Notes: generated from the sequence alone by a model not told the origin. DNA of 64,000 bases from Caprella mutica (GCA_947561585.1 CANNZV010001030.1:1-64000); one strand, 5' to 3'. Positions 11,849 to 22,433 are shown, counted from the stretch's first letter. Translations and numbers: made by a program.

Positions 11849-12522
11849 AAAAATAAGAATAAGAATCAAATCCAAGAATGAGAATAAGAATCAACTCCAG
11901 GAATAAGAATCAAATCCAAGAATAAGAATAAGAATCAATTCCAGGAATAAGAATCAACTCCAGGAATAAGAATCAAATCCAAGAATAAGAATAAGAATCA
12001 ATTTCAGGAATAAGAATCAACTCCAAGAATAAGAATCAAATCCAAGAATAAGAATAAGAATCAATTCCAGGAATAAGAATCAACTCCAAGAATAAGAATC
12101 AACTCCAAGAATAAGAATCAACTCCAAGAATAAGAATCAAATCCAAGAATAAGAATAAGAATCAATTCCAGGAATAAGAATCAACTCCAAGAATAAGAAT
12201 CAACTCCAAGAATAAGAATAAGAATCAATTTCAGGAATAAGAATCAACTCCAAGAATAAGAATCAAATCCAAGAATAAGAATAAGAATCAATTCCAGGAA
12301 TAAGAATCAAATCCAAGAATAAGAAAAAGAATCAACTCCAAGAATAAGAATCAATTCCAGGAATAAGAATCAACTCCAAGAATAAGAATAAGAATCAATT
12401 CCAAGAATAAGAATAAGAATCAATTCCAAGAATAAGAATAAGAATCAACTCCAAGAATAAAAAATCAACTCCAAGAATAAGAATAAGAATCAATTCCAAG
12501 AATAAGAAGAGTCAATCCCAAG
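11849..12522 (+). repeat. 19/25-bp minisatellite (AAGAATCAACTCC)
   Basis: Units of 19 bp (AATAAGAATCAACTCCAAG), for instance CAACTCC at 12081, 12100 and 12119, plus longer units with an extra AAGAAT hexamer. It abuts the preceding array and continues the purine bias, giving about 1.45 kb of strongly asymmetric strand composition. Confidence 0.93.
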
Positions 12523-12861
12523 AATTCCATCTATCATCAGGGTAGAGAAAAGTGCGCAAATCCCTAGAAGCAATTTAAAATTTGGACAAACAGCGAATAG
12601 CGACTCCAGCCTAAGGTTTAAATGTGAGGATCAGAAAATATGAATAGAATAATAGCTACATGGTGCGGGAATTTCAGTCTCTATTAATAAATGGTGTTTT
12701 TAGTATAAATCGATAATTTAGTTATGTTTGTATTTTTAATACTGATTAGTCGTATTTAGTAATAATTTATATTATTTTAATAATTGAAGATATGGTAAAG
12801 AACAGTACATGAGAAAGTGCTTTTGAACTTAGTAAACATATATAAAAATTATAGAGTTGAT
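12523..12861. other. AT-rich spacer, nothing seen
   Basis: No open frame, inverted repeat or tandem repeat that I can support. Confidence 0.5.
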
Positions 12862-13348
12862 TACACACAGAGATAGGATTAGTTGAATCAATTTTGATTT
12901 GTTTTGACTCATATGAATGGTTTATTTTTGCCCCTACCTACGTGGGTGAGTTGCAGGTACTACTTAAAAGTAGTTAAATTGAAGTTGGTTAAAACAAAAC
13001 AGTCGTTTTGACTCATTCCTAAACTTAAAAAAAGTAGAGCCAACTCTCAAAATAAGTTAATTTATACATCAGATACATTGTATTAACAGTCTTTGTGAGT
13101 TACTACAATACACACTGTCATAGTTGTTTCAACATACGTTAAAATTCTCAAAAAGGAACTTTTAACTTTCATAGTTAGTTAATTCAAACCATAAAATGAA
13201 TTAAATTATCTAATGTTTGATGACACACCACGTCATAGTTGTTTTAACACACATGAAAACATGAATAAAGTACAACTAACTCACGTAATAAATTAATTCA
13301 AAGCATAAATTGATGACCACATGGGTTGTACTTTTTTCTCTCTGTGTA
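12862..13348. mobile_element. 487-bp TIR element (TACACACAGAGA), copy 1
   Basis: Begins TACACACAGAGA and ends TCTCTGTGTA, a short terminal inverted repeat with TA at each edge. A second full-length copy lies at 24838-25332 in the same orientation, with about 85-90 percent identity by eye, including GAGTTGCAGGTACTACTTAA and AAACAGTCGTTTTGACTCA. No open frame of transposase length is present, so it is non-autonomous. TA target use suggests Tc1/mariner mobilisation, which is inference. Confidence 0.8.
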
Positions 13349-13449
13349 AATATGTTCGAATTAAGAAACACAAAATTGTGTTTTTTATATTTTGTTTTGA
13401 ATACTATGTTCAACACAAAGAAACTAACTTTAAGAAGTTAACCACTCAA

Positions 13450-13490
13450 TAACACGCACTTTCCGAGTACTGTGAGCCTAATTAGGAGTC
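13450..13490. repeat. GCACTTTCCGAGTACTGTG box
   Basis: A 17-20 bp word, CACTTTCCGAGYACTG, recurs at about 13459, 19436 (with TTTTCGAG), 20471 and 52500 amid mostly unrelated flanks. Probably the conserved end of a dispersed element. Confidence 0.5.
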
Positions 13491-13557
13491 CAAGTAGTGG
13501 GGTGTAGCCTAACAAATTTAACAAAGTTCTCATAAAAAATTCTAACGGCTAAATCGT

Positions 13558-13879
13558 TCAGTTATTTAAGAGGTAACCTTTAATTAATTTCTCGTTGAGT
13601 GCACTTTTGATAACCTCATTATTTTCAATCAATAGTTTGGGGTATTCAGACACGACGAGTCGTTCTTTTTGTGAGAATTCGTCACCTGTGATCCCAAGAG
13701 TTCCATTTCTCTGTGGCAGGACTCCCCCAGGGAGGCATTCTAGGTCCACTTTTTTCTGCACTCTCGAGCTCCATCCATCTTGTTTAGGTCTCAACACCCA
13801 GCCATTTATTGTGATCCTGTTTGATATGTTATTTGGCTTTAAAACAGCACTAATGTTGGTCAATATAGGTAAGCTTTAA
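13558..13879. other. possible exon, both strands open
   Basis: G+C is higher here than in the flanks. The minus strand is open for 101 residues (13558-13863) and the plus strand for 94 (13595-13879). On the plus strand a pyrimidine-rich stretch ending GTGGCAG (13718) and a GTAAGC (13869) could act as splice acceptor and donor around a 150-bp exon. Neither translation matches a family I recognise. Opposed open frames make coding status uncertain; it may be chance. Confidence 0.2.
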
Positions 13880-14180
13880 CTACTTTATAATGTAAAATAA
13901 CTTCAATTATCATATTCCGTTTAAATAACCATAACCGAATAATATTAGTGTGTCTAAACAACCGTATTTTCGTTATTTCATTTGCAGATGGTTATTTTAA
14001 TTGATCATATTCATTAAATACCTAACTTTACAAAGACTTGGTCATACAGAATCTTCATTTAAACCCTGATTTGCTCCGACTCAAGCCATTACAATTGAAG
14101 AAAATAAAAACTCTGACAGTTTCCCAAAGATTTATTACCAACCGATCGAATAAAGTACCATAAAATATAACCCCAGCTGT

Positions 14181-14450
14181 TTAAATCAAATTACCAGTAA
14201 TTTCAAAAACAATATGTCCGCGCATCTTTTTGGTGCGTAAGTGTTTTGGAAGATCATCAGGTGGGCTAAAAACTCGATCTATTACCCGGGCAATAAGACA
14301 CGCCATTATTTGGAAAATGTGGGCCTCATTTTTAGAGGTGTGTAATCGATCAGCTGATGCAATTGCCAGCTTGTCACTTTGCTGACATTTTTCCTGAGAA
14401 ATTGCGAAGGATGAGCACCTAATGGAGGTAATTAAAGCCACATTGACCAC
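14181..14450 (-). other. possible exon or gene remnant, 89 residues
   Basis: The minus strand is open from an ATG at 14450 to a TAA at 14181. Its second half (HTSKNEAHIFQIMACLIARV, then PPDDLPKHLRTKKMRG) has normal amino-acid variety, and the segment is markedly less AT-rich than its flanks; the opposite strand has stops. No domain was recognised. It may be an exon of an unknown gene or part of an old transposon. It ends only 18 bp before a foldback MITE. Confidence 0.25.
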
Positions 14451-14467
14451 ACAAAAGCATCAGCCTG

Positions 14468-14686
14468 TAAAGGGCCGTACACACGTAGGGATTTTTAAGT
14501 CTTTCCACCAGACATTTTTTGCTAAGCTCCTCCTAATTTTTCTATACCTGCAGGTATCATGGATACCAATTGAAATAAATAATAATTTTATCGTTTTTTC
14601 TTATATTCTCGTGGAAAAAGTAGGAGGAGCTTAGCAAAAAGTCTGGTGGAAAGACTTAAAAAACCCTACGTGTGTACGGTCCTTTA
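14468..14686. mobile_element. foldback MITE, AGGGCCGTACACACG family, copy 1
   Basis: The left end reads AAAGGGCCGTACACACGTAG and the right end is its inverse (CTACGTGTGTACGGTCCTTT). Arms of about 70 bp include CTTTCCACCAGAC and TTGCTAAGCTCCTCCTA. The centre holds half of the GGTATCCATGATACC palindrome (CCTGCAGGTATCATGG). A longer copy is at 25409-25690 and a lone left end at 37744-37797. A 70-residue frame across it is spurious. Confidence 0.88.
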
Positions 14687-15062
14687 GAGCTAATTTGAAC
14701 CTTAAAATTCTTTTTGTAGCATATAGGATACGATCAAAAGGAATAAAATCCAACCATGAATATGAAAAAAAAAGTTAAGACGAGAATTTTCCATTAAAAA
14801 AAATCTATTTGAGAATACTAAAAAAAATTTTTGTATGAAATATCATGAAAAATTTACGTTAGAGTTTGATTTCAATTTCATTTATTTTATTTTTTATAAA
14901 ACTATTTTCTTGTATAAAAATGATCAAGTTTTGGGCAGAAGAAAATACTTTAATGAAATTAGCTTCCAAAATAGAAAACTCCATTACGGATATAAAGCAA
15001 TAATCAGGTTTGCAATAAATTAATCATTATTGCATAAGGAAAATGATTGAGGCAGAACAATA
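14687..15062. other. AT-rich spacer
   Basis: A 62-residue plus-strand frame (14835-15023) exists but its composition (F, I, Y, K, N) is what AT-rich DNA gives by chance. No other feature. Confidence 0.5.
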
Positions 15063-15131
15063 AAGTTATGGTGGGCCACTGAAAAATTATAGTGGGATCC
15101 ATTCATAATCTTCGAAGAGCCCACCATAATT
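15063..15131. mobile_element. GTTATGGTGGGGCC foldback MITE, copy 2
   Basis: Left arm AGTTATGGTGGGCCAC, right arm GAGCCCACCATAATT, separated by about 38 bp. One G shorter in the G run than the copy at 17815. Confidence 0.65.
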
Positions 15132-15274
15132 ATTCTTCATATTATAGTTTATAGGTAGCATTTTGAACTATTAAATTTAAAATTATAATTTATTTAATTC
15201 ATTTATGATTTTTTTTTATGAAGGAAAGACAGTTTAAAAAAGAAGATCGACAAAGTAAAAAAAAAGACAGTTTA

Positions 15275-15435
15275 GGGTAAGTGTCGAGTTATCGGACAGT
15301 TCCACATTTTCGATCATGTAAGAATGTTTTCATAAGAATTATTATATAATATAATATAAAAAGTAAATACGAATTATTATAAAAAAATTAAAGATGATCG
15401 AAAATATGAAACGCCCGATAATTCAGAACTAACCC
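15275..15435. mobile_element. GGGTAAGTT-family MITE, copy A
   Basis: Flanked by TA at 15273-15274 and 15436-15437, a Tc1/mariner-like target duplication. The arms begin GGGTAAGTGTCGAGTTATCG and end CGATAATTCAGAACTAACCC. The family termini carry ATCGGACRGTTCCACATTTT and a TCATGTAAGA box in each arm. This copy has a plain AT-rich centre with no long palindrome. Confidence 0.85.
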
Positions 15436-15890
15436 TATATAAAAAATAACAATAAAAGATACTTATTGATATATAAAAACTTTTAAAATTGATTAATGTG
15501 AACTGTTAAAAGGAATTAAATTTTTTATGATTACAATAAGAATCTGCATTTAGGAATATTATAATATACTATATACATTTTTAATTAACTGTCCAAACCT
15601 TTAAAAAGCATTTTAACGTTTTCTAAAATTATATTTTGATAAAAGTTAGTGAGGTTTTTTCCCATCATTTTCCCCGATGTAGCGTTTGACGTTAACGTCT
15701 TCGGATGTACTCAATTTAGACGTCAAAAGTTAGATGGGGACTGACGTTAAACCCGCTAAAAGTGAAGGGATGAGTGCAGAGCTAAGGCTTTCTAATCTAT
15801 TGGAAAAAACAATGGAAACATCTAAAGATTAAAGGGAAAAAGAGGAATTTTTGGAACATTTACAACCGTAAGATCATAGAGGGTATGTTC
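15436..15890. other. spacer, nothing recognised
   Basis: Contains GTTTGACGTTAACGTC (about 15682), a small imperfect palindrome, and no open frame of note. Confidence 0.5.
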
Positions 15891-16016
15891 TGAGTTATCG
15901 GACGGTTTCACATTCTCGGACATAAAAGAAGTATAATAGAAGTTAAATAGGTAATTTATTTACATTTTCTTACATGATCGAAAAGGTGGAACTGTTCGAT
16001 AACTCTGAATTTAACC
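15891..16016. mobile_element. GGGTAAGTT-family MITE, copy B
   Basis: Ends read GGGTATGTTCTGAGTTATCG and GATAACTCTGAATTTAACC; TA follows on the right. Short AT-rich centre, no palindromic core. Confidence 0.78.
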
Positions 16017-16089
16017 TACTCTCATTAGGCAAAACTTATAATTATTGATAGTTTTCGATCGGTAAAAAAAAAACTTAAAAAGAAAGTAA

Positions 16090-16380
16090 TTTATCTACGG
16101 CAATTAATAATTAGACGAGAATACAATTGCAATTTCTCATAAATATAAAATTATTAATTGTTTTTCGTCGGACATTCCCGACGATACTGTCCTGTAACTA
16201 TGATATTTTACGATAAAATACCATCATTATTTACAGTAATGGACAATAACAGACGATGTGCCCATTGTAAATTTTTCGGCATGATTTAGTTTATGTTAAA
16301 TATTATTCTATTGCAAAATATCCTAAATTAAGATTTTATCATTATTCGTTACTGCAATTTACCGACCAGAAATGAAAAAG
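16090..16380. mobile_element. old dispersed repeat, copy 2 (longest)
   Basis: Collinear with 10830-11035 through blocks such as TAATTAGACGAGAATACAAT, GTCGGACATTCCC and TTTACGATAAAATACCATC. Also shares its start with 56295-56480. Strongly decayed; class unknown. Confidence 0.55.
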
Positions 16381-16401
16381 GTTAAAAAACATATGTTAAA
16401 T

Positions 16402-17174
16402 CATAGTAAATAAATAAATGAGTATGCTAAGTTTCGAATTCATTGACGGTGAACTTGATCCATTCTTCAGAAACGATGTAAACAAATGACGTCACACAGA
16501 GTACTGTCAAGTATTATAAGTATTATCAGTTGAATATTATAAGTGAATAGAGTGTAATTCGCCGAATTTTTTTTGATTATTTAAAAAGGTGAACAACTAT
16601 ATCTCATAAGTCAATATAAAATTACATATAAATGAACTTACATATAAGTGTATGAATTACTTTACAATATTCTACATAATTATTGGTTAAACTTTATGGA
16701 ATTTATGCTAACTTAATTAATTAACTCATATAATGTCAATGCTGCATTATTTGTGAGAGTTAATAAATTCTATGTTAATCCTATTTTCTGTGTACAATTA
16801 TCAGTTAAAAAAGAAAAAGATTTTTTGTTTTGTTTTAATCTTTCTATATACATTGTAGAATCAGTCCGCTACTTTTAATTTAAATGTCACACAGAGTACT
16901 GTCAAGTATTATTAGTATTACTAGGTGAATATTATGAGTGAATAGAGTGTAAAACATGATGAAAATAATTTTATGTAAGTTGATTTCCATGAAATGCACA
17001 TTTAACTGAATAATAGCACAATTCTTATTTAAAAACATAAGGAAAATATTTTGTGTGACATCACTCAGAATATTTTCGGATGTTCCAATTCATGGTAGGA
17101 TATATACTTTTCTATTTATTTACTAATTACTTTTCTATTTATTTACTAATTACTTTTCTATTTATTTACTACAT
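16402..17174. mobile_element. CATAGTAAATAAATAG element, copy 1, rearranged
   Basis: Begins CATAGTAAATAAATA and ends with the inverse CTATTTATTTACTA. Compared with the intact 313-bp copy at 51563-51875 it is more than twice as long: a block with CACACAGAGTACTGTCAAG is present twice (16490-16557 and 16886-16955) with about 330 bp of unrelated DNA between. It carries TGACGTCA at 16487-16494. The right end is tandemly triplicated. Confidence 0.8.
17106..17174. repeat. 23-bp triplication of a transposon terminus
   Basis: ACTTTTCTATTTATTTACTA repeats at 17106, 17129 and 17152. The word CTATTTATTTACTA is the right terminal repeat of the CATAGTAAATAAATAG element, so the repeat unit is the transposon end itself. 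Confidence 0.85.
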
Positions 17175-17811
17175 TATAAACTACGTATACATAATCATCG
17201 AATTATTCAACATCTCAGATGATCTTCCATACCCACCGACGGCAAACCGACGGTTATTTTTCCGATGGGGAGGGTGACAGACGTTTCCTTACGTCTTTTC
17301 TGCCTTATTAAACAGGTTCAAAGTTTGTTAATTAAGCCCTATCGCCTGGGGGTGGGTAACTTGGATCACAGATTTACCTTCTTGTTTTCACTCCATACCA
17401 TTTTTGGTAGAACTGTGACAATGGGGAAAAAGGTACATTAAAATACGTCAGAATTAGGATTGCATTTTTGAGGACTAAATGAGGAATATTAACAAAGTTT
17501 ACTGGGAAAACAAAAATAAAAGAATTCAATTGTGTGTTTGTTAGTTAGTGGGTTTTATTAGGAATTTGTTTTTGTTATAGTAAGTGTTGTTGGTGAGCTT
17601 CATTATTATTATATACCTTATATGTTATTTATGTATGTATGTATTTATATTTTAGAATTTTTTTTCATTTAATAGGAATAGGAGCTTAATTTAGAACACT
17701 TCTTTAAATAGTTTAAAATATAGGTAATTTTACAAGTTATATATCGCTGCAATTTTAAAATCCATTATACCAAGCAAAGATTGCATCCGATCATAAAAAG
17801 GTTTAAGAAAA
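17175..17811. other. unique spacer
   Basis: Holds a G+C-richer patch (17220-17420) with a small CGACGGCAAACCGACGG repeat. No gene recognised. Confidence 0.45.
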
Positions 17812-17814
17812 GTT

Positions 17815-18048
17815 ATGGTGGGGCCATAGAAGATTGTAAGGGGAAAGTTATGGTGGGGCCATAGAAGATTGAAAGGGGAAAGTTATGGTGAGACCATAGA
17901 AGATTAAGAGGGGAAAGTTATAGTGGGGCATAGAAGACTGAGAGGGGTAAGTTGTGGTGTGGCCAGAGAAGATTTAGAGGGGAAAGTTAGTTATGGTGGG
18001 GCCATAGAAGACTAATAAGGCCTAATCTTCCATGTCATAACTTTCTAT
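17815..18048. mobile_element. GTTATGGTGGGGCC MITE, left arm amplified about six times
   Basis: A 35-bp unit, AGTTATGGTGGGGCCATAGA plus AGATTGAAAGGGGAA, recurs at 17816, 17851, 17886 and onwards to about 18010, followed at 18028-18048 by a degenerate inverse arm (ATCTTCCATGTCATAACTTT). Read as one foldback element whose left terminus became a minisatellite. Confidence 0.8.
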
Positions 18049-18305
18049 CTACTCTATTAGCTCCCTTGCAATTACGTTCCAGATCTCCTTTCTCTTCTAA
18101 TTGATGAATATCCTATATTTCAATAAAAGTTCTCAAGAGTTAATCTGTCACCTTGGCAACGGGCTGTTCAAAAATATCAATATCAAGACCATCTAATGAA
18201 GATCTCGAAGATCTACCGAGAAGGGATCATCAATATCGTACATTCTACAAGAGGAGGCAAAATGGTAATCTTTCTTTGAATTGATGTATGTTAAATTGCG
18301 TGTCC

Positions 18306-18385
18306 GAATAATTCGTCGCGGACATATCGTAGCGGACAATTTGTCGCGGAAAATTTGTTGCGGACAAATCGTCGCGTACAGTTTT
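18306..18385 (-). repeat. 14-16 bp array, inverted relative to 18782-19012
   Basis: Five or six units of CGGACAATTTGTCGCG type. The reverse complement of this unit (GCGACGAATTGTCCGC-like) makes up the array 400 bp downstream, so the two arrays form a long inverted pair. Confidence 0.8.
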
Positions 18386-18479
18386 TCTATATTCTTATTT
18401 ATATAATTTTAACACAAATTCAACACGATTTTATACCATTTTTTAATTCTTCAAATTCCATCCAAAGATTTTGAGTTGG

Positions 18480-18665
18480 TTTTGTATTGTTGATACCAAG
18501 TCTTGATATTAATTTATTATTTTATTGTTTTTATTTATTTCAAATATTTAATAATTTATTTCGAAATGTGGAATAATTTATTTCAATATAATGGAAAATT
18601 ACATATTCATTAGAAAAATCTTTTGTATTGTAGATACCAAGTTTTGTACATATTGTATCATTTAT
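18480..18665. mobile_element. dispersed repeat (TTGTATTGTAGATACCAAG)
   Basis: Occurs in inverse orientation at 33650-33780 (CTTGGTATCTACAATACAAA). In both places it includes AT-rich CGAAATGTGGAATAATTTAT-like sequence. Here a short part of it (TTTTGTATTGTTGATACCAA) is present twice, at about 18480 and 18620. Class unknown. Confidence 0.6.
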
Positions 18666-18781
18666 TAATTTGAAGATTTGAAAGAAATGGAAAATATGGC
18701 GAATAAATTGCGAAATGTAATATGTAACAAATTAATAATAGTTATGAAATATGGCAAAAAGAAAAAATGGTGAAGAATTGT

Positions 18782-19012
18782 CCACAACGAATTGTCTCCG
18801 CGACGAATTTTCTGCGACGAATTGTCCACGAGGGATTGTCCGCGAATAATTGTTTGCGAGGAATTGTCCGCGACGAATTGTCCGCGACGAATTGTCCACG
18901 ACGAATTGTCCGCGACGAATTGTCCACGACGAATTGTCCGCAACGAATTGACCGCGATGAATTGTCCGCGACGAATTGTCCACGACGAATTGTTCGCGAC
19001 GAATTGTTCTAG
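18782..19012 (+). repeat. 14-bp minisatellite (GAATTGTCCGCGAC)
   Basis: About 16 copies with exact 14-bp spacing over long runs (18861, 18875 and on). CpG-rich (CGCGACG) in an AT-rich setting. Several overlapping frames on both strands are open only because of this repeat. Confidence 0.95.
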
Positions 19013-19430
19013 CACCGTTAGATAATTATTGATAATCTTATATATTGTGCTTATGGAAAAGTGTAGAGGGATAGTTATGTTATTCTGATCGTTATGCAAT
19101 TTCGTACATTAGTTACTTATAATTTATATACACTGACAGTTTGATAGAACGTTTATTTTAATCGTTTTAACACTTGTTTTAACTAAAGAAACATTGTTTA
19201 TCCATAGTTAAATTATTAACTGCAAAATGAGATTATGTCATGTTCAGTATTTTCCGATGTTTATAATTCACGTCACAATACTCGGACACCTATCTATGCT
19301 CGCAGTACTCGGGAAGTTGGCGTTAGTTAGCAATAGGGCATGATAGGTCTAAAAAAAAGTAATAATAATAATAAAAAAATAAAATAGGTCTAAATTTCTA
19401 AAGGTCTAATTGGTTCATCAACTTTATTAA
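19013..19430. other. AT-rich spacer
   Basis: Includes an AAT microsatellite-like run near 19355-19385. Nothing else supported. Confidence 0.5.
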
Positions 19431-19497
19431 CAGGCACTTTTCGAGCACTGCTTGTGTTCGGTAATTGAGTAGTCACCCTGTAAATCATGACTGACAA

Positions 19498-19679
19498 GGG
19501 TAAGTTACTAATCATCGAACAGTTCCACATCTTCGCTCAAATAAGAAAAAGCGTTAAAATAATGAATATTTAATTTGTATCTATGATACATTCAGGTATC
19601 ATGAATACAAAAAAATATTAGATCTAATTTTCTTATATGACCGAAGATGTGAAACCGACCGGTAATTAGTAACTTAGCC
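19498..19679. mobile_element. GGGTAAGTT-family MITE, copy C, with degenerate core
   Basis: Ends GGGTAAGTTACTAATCATCG and CGGTAATTAGTAACTTAGCC. The centre has GATACATTCAGGTATCATGA, a decayed form of the GGTATCCATGATACC palindrome. Confidence 0.8.
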
Positions 19680-20025
19680 TTTAGTTAGAGGAGGCAGTTC
19701 TACCGCATGTCATTTTGATGGCAAAGTCATTAGTTATGTACGTCATACCTGTAGGCCTTTCTTGTAAACCTCCGCCACTTAGTGACTGTAGAGACACGCC
19801 ACGAATGAACAGGAGTGAAGGAGAGGGGGGGGGGGGGGACATTGAGATTATTCTATGGCTCCACCATAATTTTTTATTTTACTTGAACTCAATATTTTTC
19901 TACTTATTTATACAATATTTTTATTATTTGTGTACACTTTTTTGTGGGTCGCCCTGTATTTTATTTTTCTATCAAGATATATTTTAAATGTGATAACACC
20001 AAAAAAAAGTTTCAATTTCTATATA
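19680..20025. other. spacer with poly-G and half MITE
   Basis: Contains a G run at about 19821-19838 and, at 19848-19875, GGCTCCACCATAATTTT, the right half of the GTTATGGTGGGGCC element. A 90-residue plus-strand frame across this part is not protein-like. Confidence 0.5.
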
Positions 20026-20175
20026 GGGTTAGTTCTGAATTACTGAACGGCTTCACATTTTAGACCATATTAGAAAAGCCTATTATATCATTATTATTCA
20101 ATTTTCATTTCACTCATTAAATATACTTTTATATCATCGAAAATGTGGAACTGTCCGATAATTCGTATTTTTCCC
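20026..20175. mobile_element. GGGTAAGTT-family MITE, copy D
   Basis: TA on both sides (20024-20025, 20176-20177). The left end reads GGGTTAGTTCTGAATTACTG and the right arm has ATGTGGAACTGTCCGATAAT. No palindromic core. Confidence 0.82.
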
Positions 20176-20547
20176 TAAACTGTTTCCATGCTTGCTCCAC
20201 CCTCATTTCCTAGTTTCCATGGATACCCCTGTCCCCCTTTCTATTATTTTCATTCCTCAGTCCAAGTGTTCTGGTTTTAATTCCATCTGGAGAGGACGTG
20301 TCCCATTTTCATCGCACTAATTATGCGCATTTCATCTACGCATTTTCTGCAAGGCTTCATGCCAAATAATTAGAATGAGGTACTACTGCCGGGACAGGCG
20401 CAGTAACCGAAAAGTAGGTGTCAACATATGAACTAATCTAGATCTTTGATTGACCTGTCGTGAATTGTGTAACAGACACTTTCCGAGCACTGCAGTGATC
20501 TCCTATTTCATAATTAAACGCGTAAAGTTATAACATCATTATTATAT
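20176..20547. other. unique segment
   Basis: Slightly GC-richer than average. It contains the CACTTTCCGAGCACTG word at about 20471. No gene seen. Confidence 0.45.
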
Positions 20548-20830
20548 ACTAGTGTACTTTCCCGTTAAAACTAACTGGTCATCATCAATACCAATTTATT
20601 ACCCGTTATTACGTTAATTTTAATGAATTCAATTAAAATTAAATTTTCTGCATAGTCTAATTTATTTTATAGATAAAATACATTTAAAAATTTAATAAAA
20701 ACAGGGGAATTTAAATATCAAGTCAATATATTCCCGTGCGTATCATAGTTACATTCTTCATGTTAAATACCCGTCGTGTAGAAGCGGACACCAAATAAAT
20801 AAACACACGAGGGAAATTATTAGTATAGAT
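20548..20830. mobile_element. ACTAGTGTACTTTCCCG element, copy 1
   Basis: About 283 bp, from ACTAGTGTACTTTCCCGTTA to GGGAAATTATTAGTATAG. A copy at 33783-34072 is about 90 percent identical by eye over its whole length, and a 35-bp piece is at 31734-31768. The ends are weakly inverted (TTTCCCG and GGGAAA). Non-autonomous; class unclear. Confidence 0.82.
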
Positions 20831-20860
20831 TGAAATATCACTATTTAATATTTATTTTAA

Positions 20861-20990
20861 ATTGGTATCCATGATACCTGCAGGTATCATGGATACCAAA
20901 GTTAAATAATTATTTTATATATTAAAATACTATTATTTAATATTTATTTTAATTGGTATCCATGATACCAGCAGGTATCATGGATACCAA
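20861..20990. repeat. two free-standing GGTATCCATGATACC palindromes
   Basis: The perfect palindrome at 20861-20899 (centre CCTGCAGG) is repeated 91 bp later at 20952-20990 (centre CCAGCAGG) along with its AT-rich flank ATTTAATATTTATTTTAA. No matching left terminus precedes them, though a right terminus of the GGGTAAGTT family follows at 21001-21058. This is the same core found inside several MITEs. Confidence 0.88.
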
Positions 20991-21000
20991 ATCATCTTAT

Positions 21001-21058
21001 CTATTTTTTGTTACATGATCGAACACGTGGAGCCGGTCGATAACTCGGGACTTGCCCT
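21001..21058. mobile_element. solo right end of GGGTAAGTT family
   Basis: TTACATGATCGAACACGTGG, then CGATAACTCGGGACTTGCCC and TA. The left arm is missing. Confidence 0.7.
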
Positions 21059-22252
21059 ATCATCCGGTATACTCAAAGTACCTGATTTACTTTAAGGTTA
21101 TGATCTAATTTAAGAATCATTTGAATAATACCTAATATATGGATATTGACTGTGGCAGGAGTAAGGTCTAATATTGAAGTCTGGTCTCTGTAGAATATTT
21201 CACTTGAATGGGACTCTGTAATCCGCGCAAATTGGAAGAAATCTCAGAAAATATGGCAATGGATGGGAGAAAATAAAGCGCAAATAACTATTCTGCGGAA
21301 CAGTTTCGGAAATCTATTTCAAAACACTTCTTCTCTTTTATTACTGTTTTTTTTAGACATGAAATAACTAGAATATAACTATAAATAAAGTAATATATAT
21401 TTGTAATACTATAGAATTATCGCATATGATTTACAAATATTTTTTTTTTGTTAAAATGATAACCACTCCTCAAAAAAATAAAAATTCGAACCTAGTATTA
21501 TTCATGTATTTTCTCCCTTTCTATTTGAGAAAGGAGAGGAAGCAAATAGATTGATAAAACATAGATATGTTCCCTGGGAAAGTTATTCAATAAATATGAC
21601 GAAACAAAAGCCGAAAGAAATTGAAAATTGAGACCCGAATTTTGAGGATTTCATTGAATCGAAATGCGATCTTTTGAATTATTATTATTTGGATAGTAGG
21701 GATAGTATAGCAGTGGATAGTAGGGATACTAATAGTGGATAATAAAATAGTAGATAGTAATAGTAAATAATGAAGACACTGCAGGTATCATGGATACCAA
21801 TTAAAATAAAAGTTAAATATTTTTTCTCATTTTATCATTCAGACGTTATAAAAATTATTAATCCTTATGATTGACGTCAAAATCAATAAATAGTTGGATT
21901 AAAATCTAAAACATTAATGGTAACGATTGATATTTAAATGAATTAATCGTGACTATTGACATCTGGATAATTTTTCGTAACGATTAAAGCTCAAAGAATT
22001 AATCAAGATGATTGATGTCTAAATGAATTAATCATTATGACTGACTAGTACCAATCACCATGTATCTCAACTCCTTTAAAGTCATTACCAAATGGTTTTA
22101 AATCCTTTTTTTCTTCCTGCCAAGACATTCACAGGATTTTTTAGGAGTTAATTCGAGGTTATCGAAGTCATCCTTTGAGGGAAATAAAAAGCATGTCTAT
22201 CTTCAATGAAAGATGAGTGATATTTACAGGTAACTAATCAATAAATTGCTAA
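21059..22252. other. 1.2-kb AT-rich segment, no gene seen
   Basis: Contains a short imperfect GGATAGTAGG repeat (21690-21775), half of the palindromic core (GCAGGTATCATGGATACCAA at 21782) and loose repeats of GATTGAYRTCTAAATGAATTAA type (21870-22045). No open frame of note. Confidence 0.5.
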
Positions 22253-22425
22253 GGGTAAGATAGGAGTTATTGGTCAGTTATACATTTTCGATCATGTAAG
22301 AAAAAGGTATAAAGTTAATAATTATTTGTAATTTAACTTTTATTTAAGTTAGTATAGGTAACATGGATTATAATATATACTCTTTGATTGAAATTGTGAA
22401 ACCGTACAATAATTCATATAATGTC
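22253..22425. mobile_element. GGGTAAGTT-family MITE, copy E, right end eroded
   Basis: Left end GGGTAAGATAGGAGTTATTG with TTTTCGATCATGTAAG; right arm GAAATTGTGAAACCGTACAA without the terminal CCC. A minisatellite starts within about 10 bp of where the end should be. Confidence 0.65.
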
Positions 22426-22433
22426 ATTTTACA

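Noticed and set aside
11034..11850. Minus-strand LALPLLVFSSSSSC repeat proteins
   Set aside because: Product of the purine-rich 22-bp array; multiple overlapping frames.
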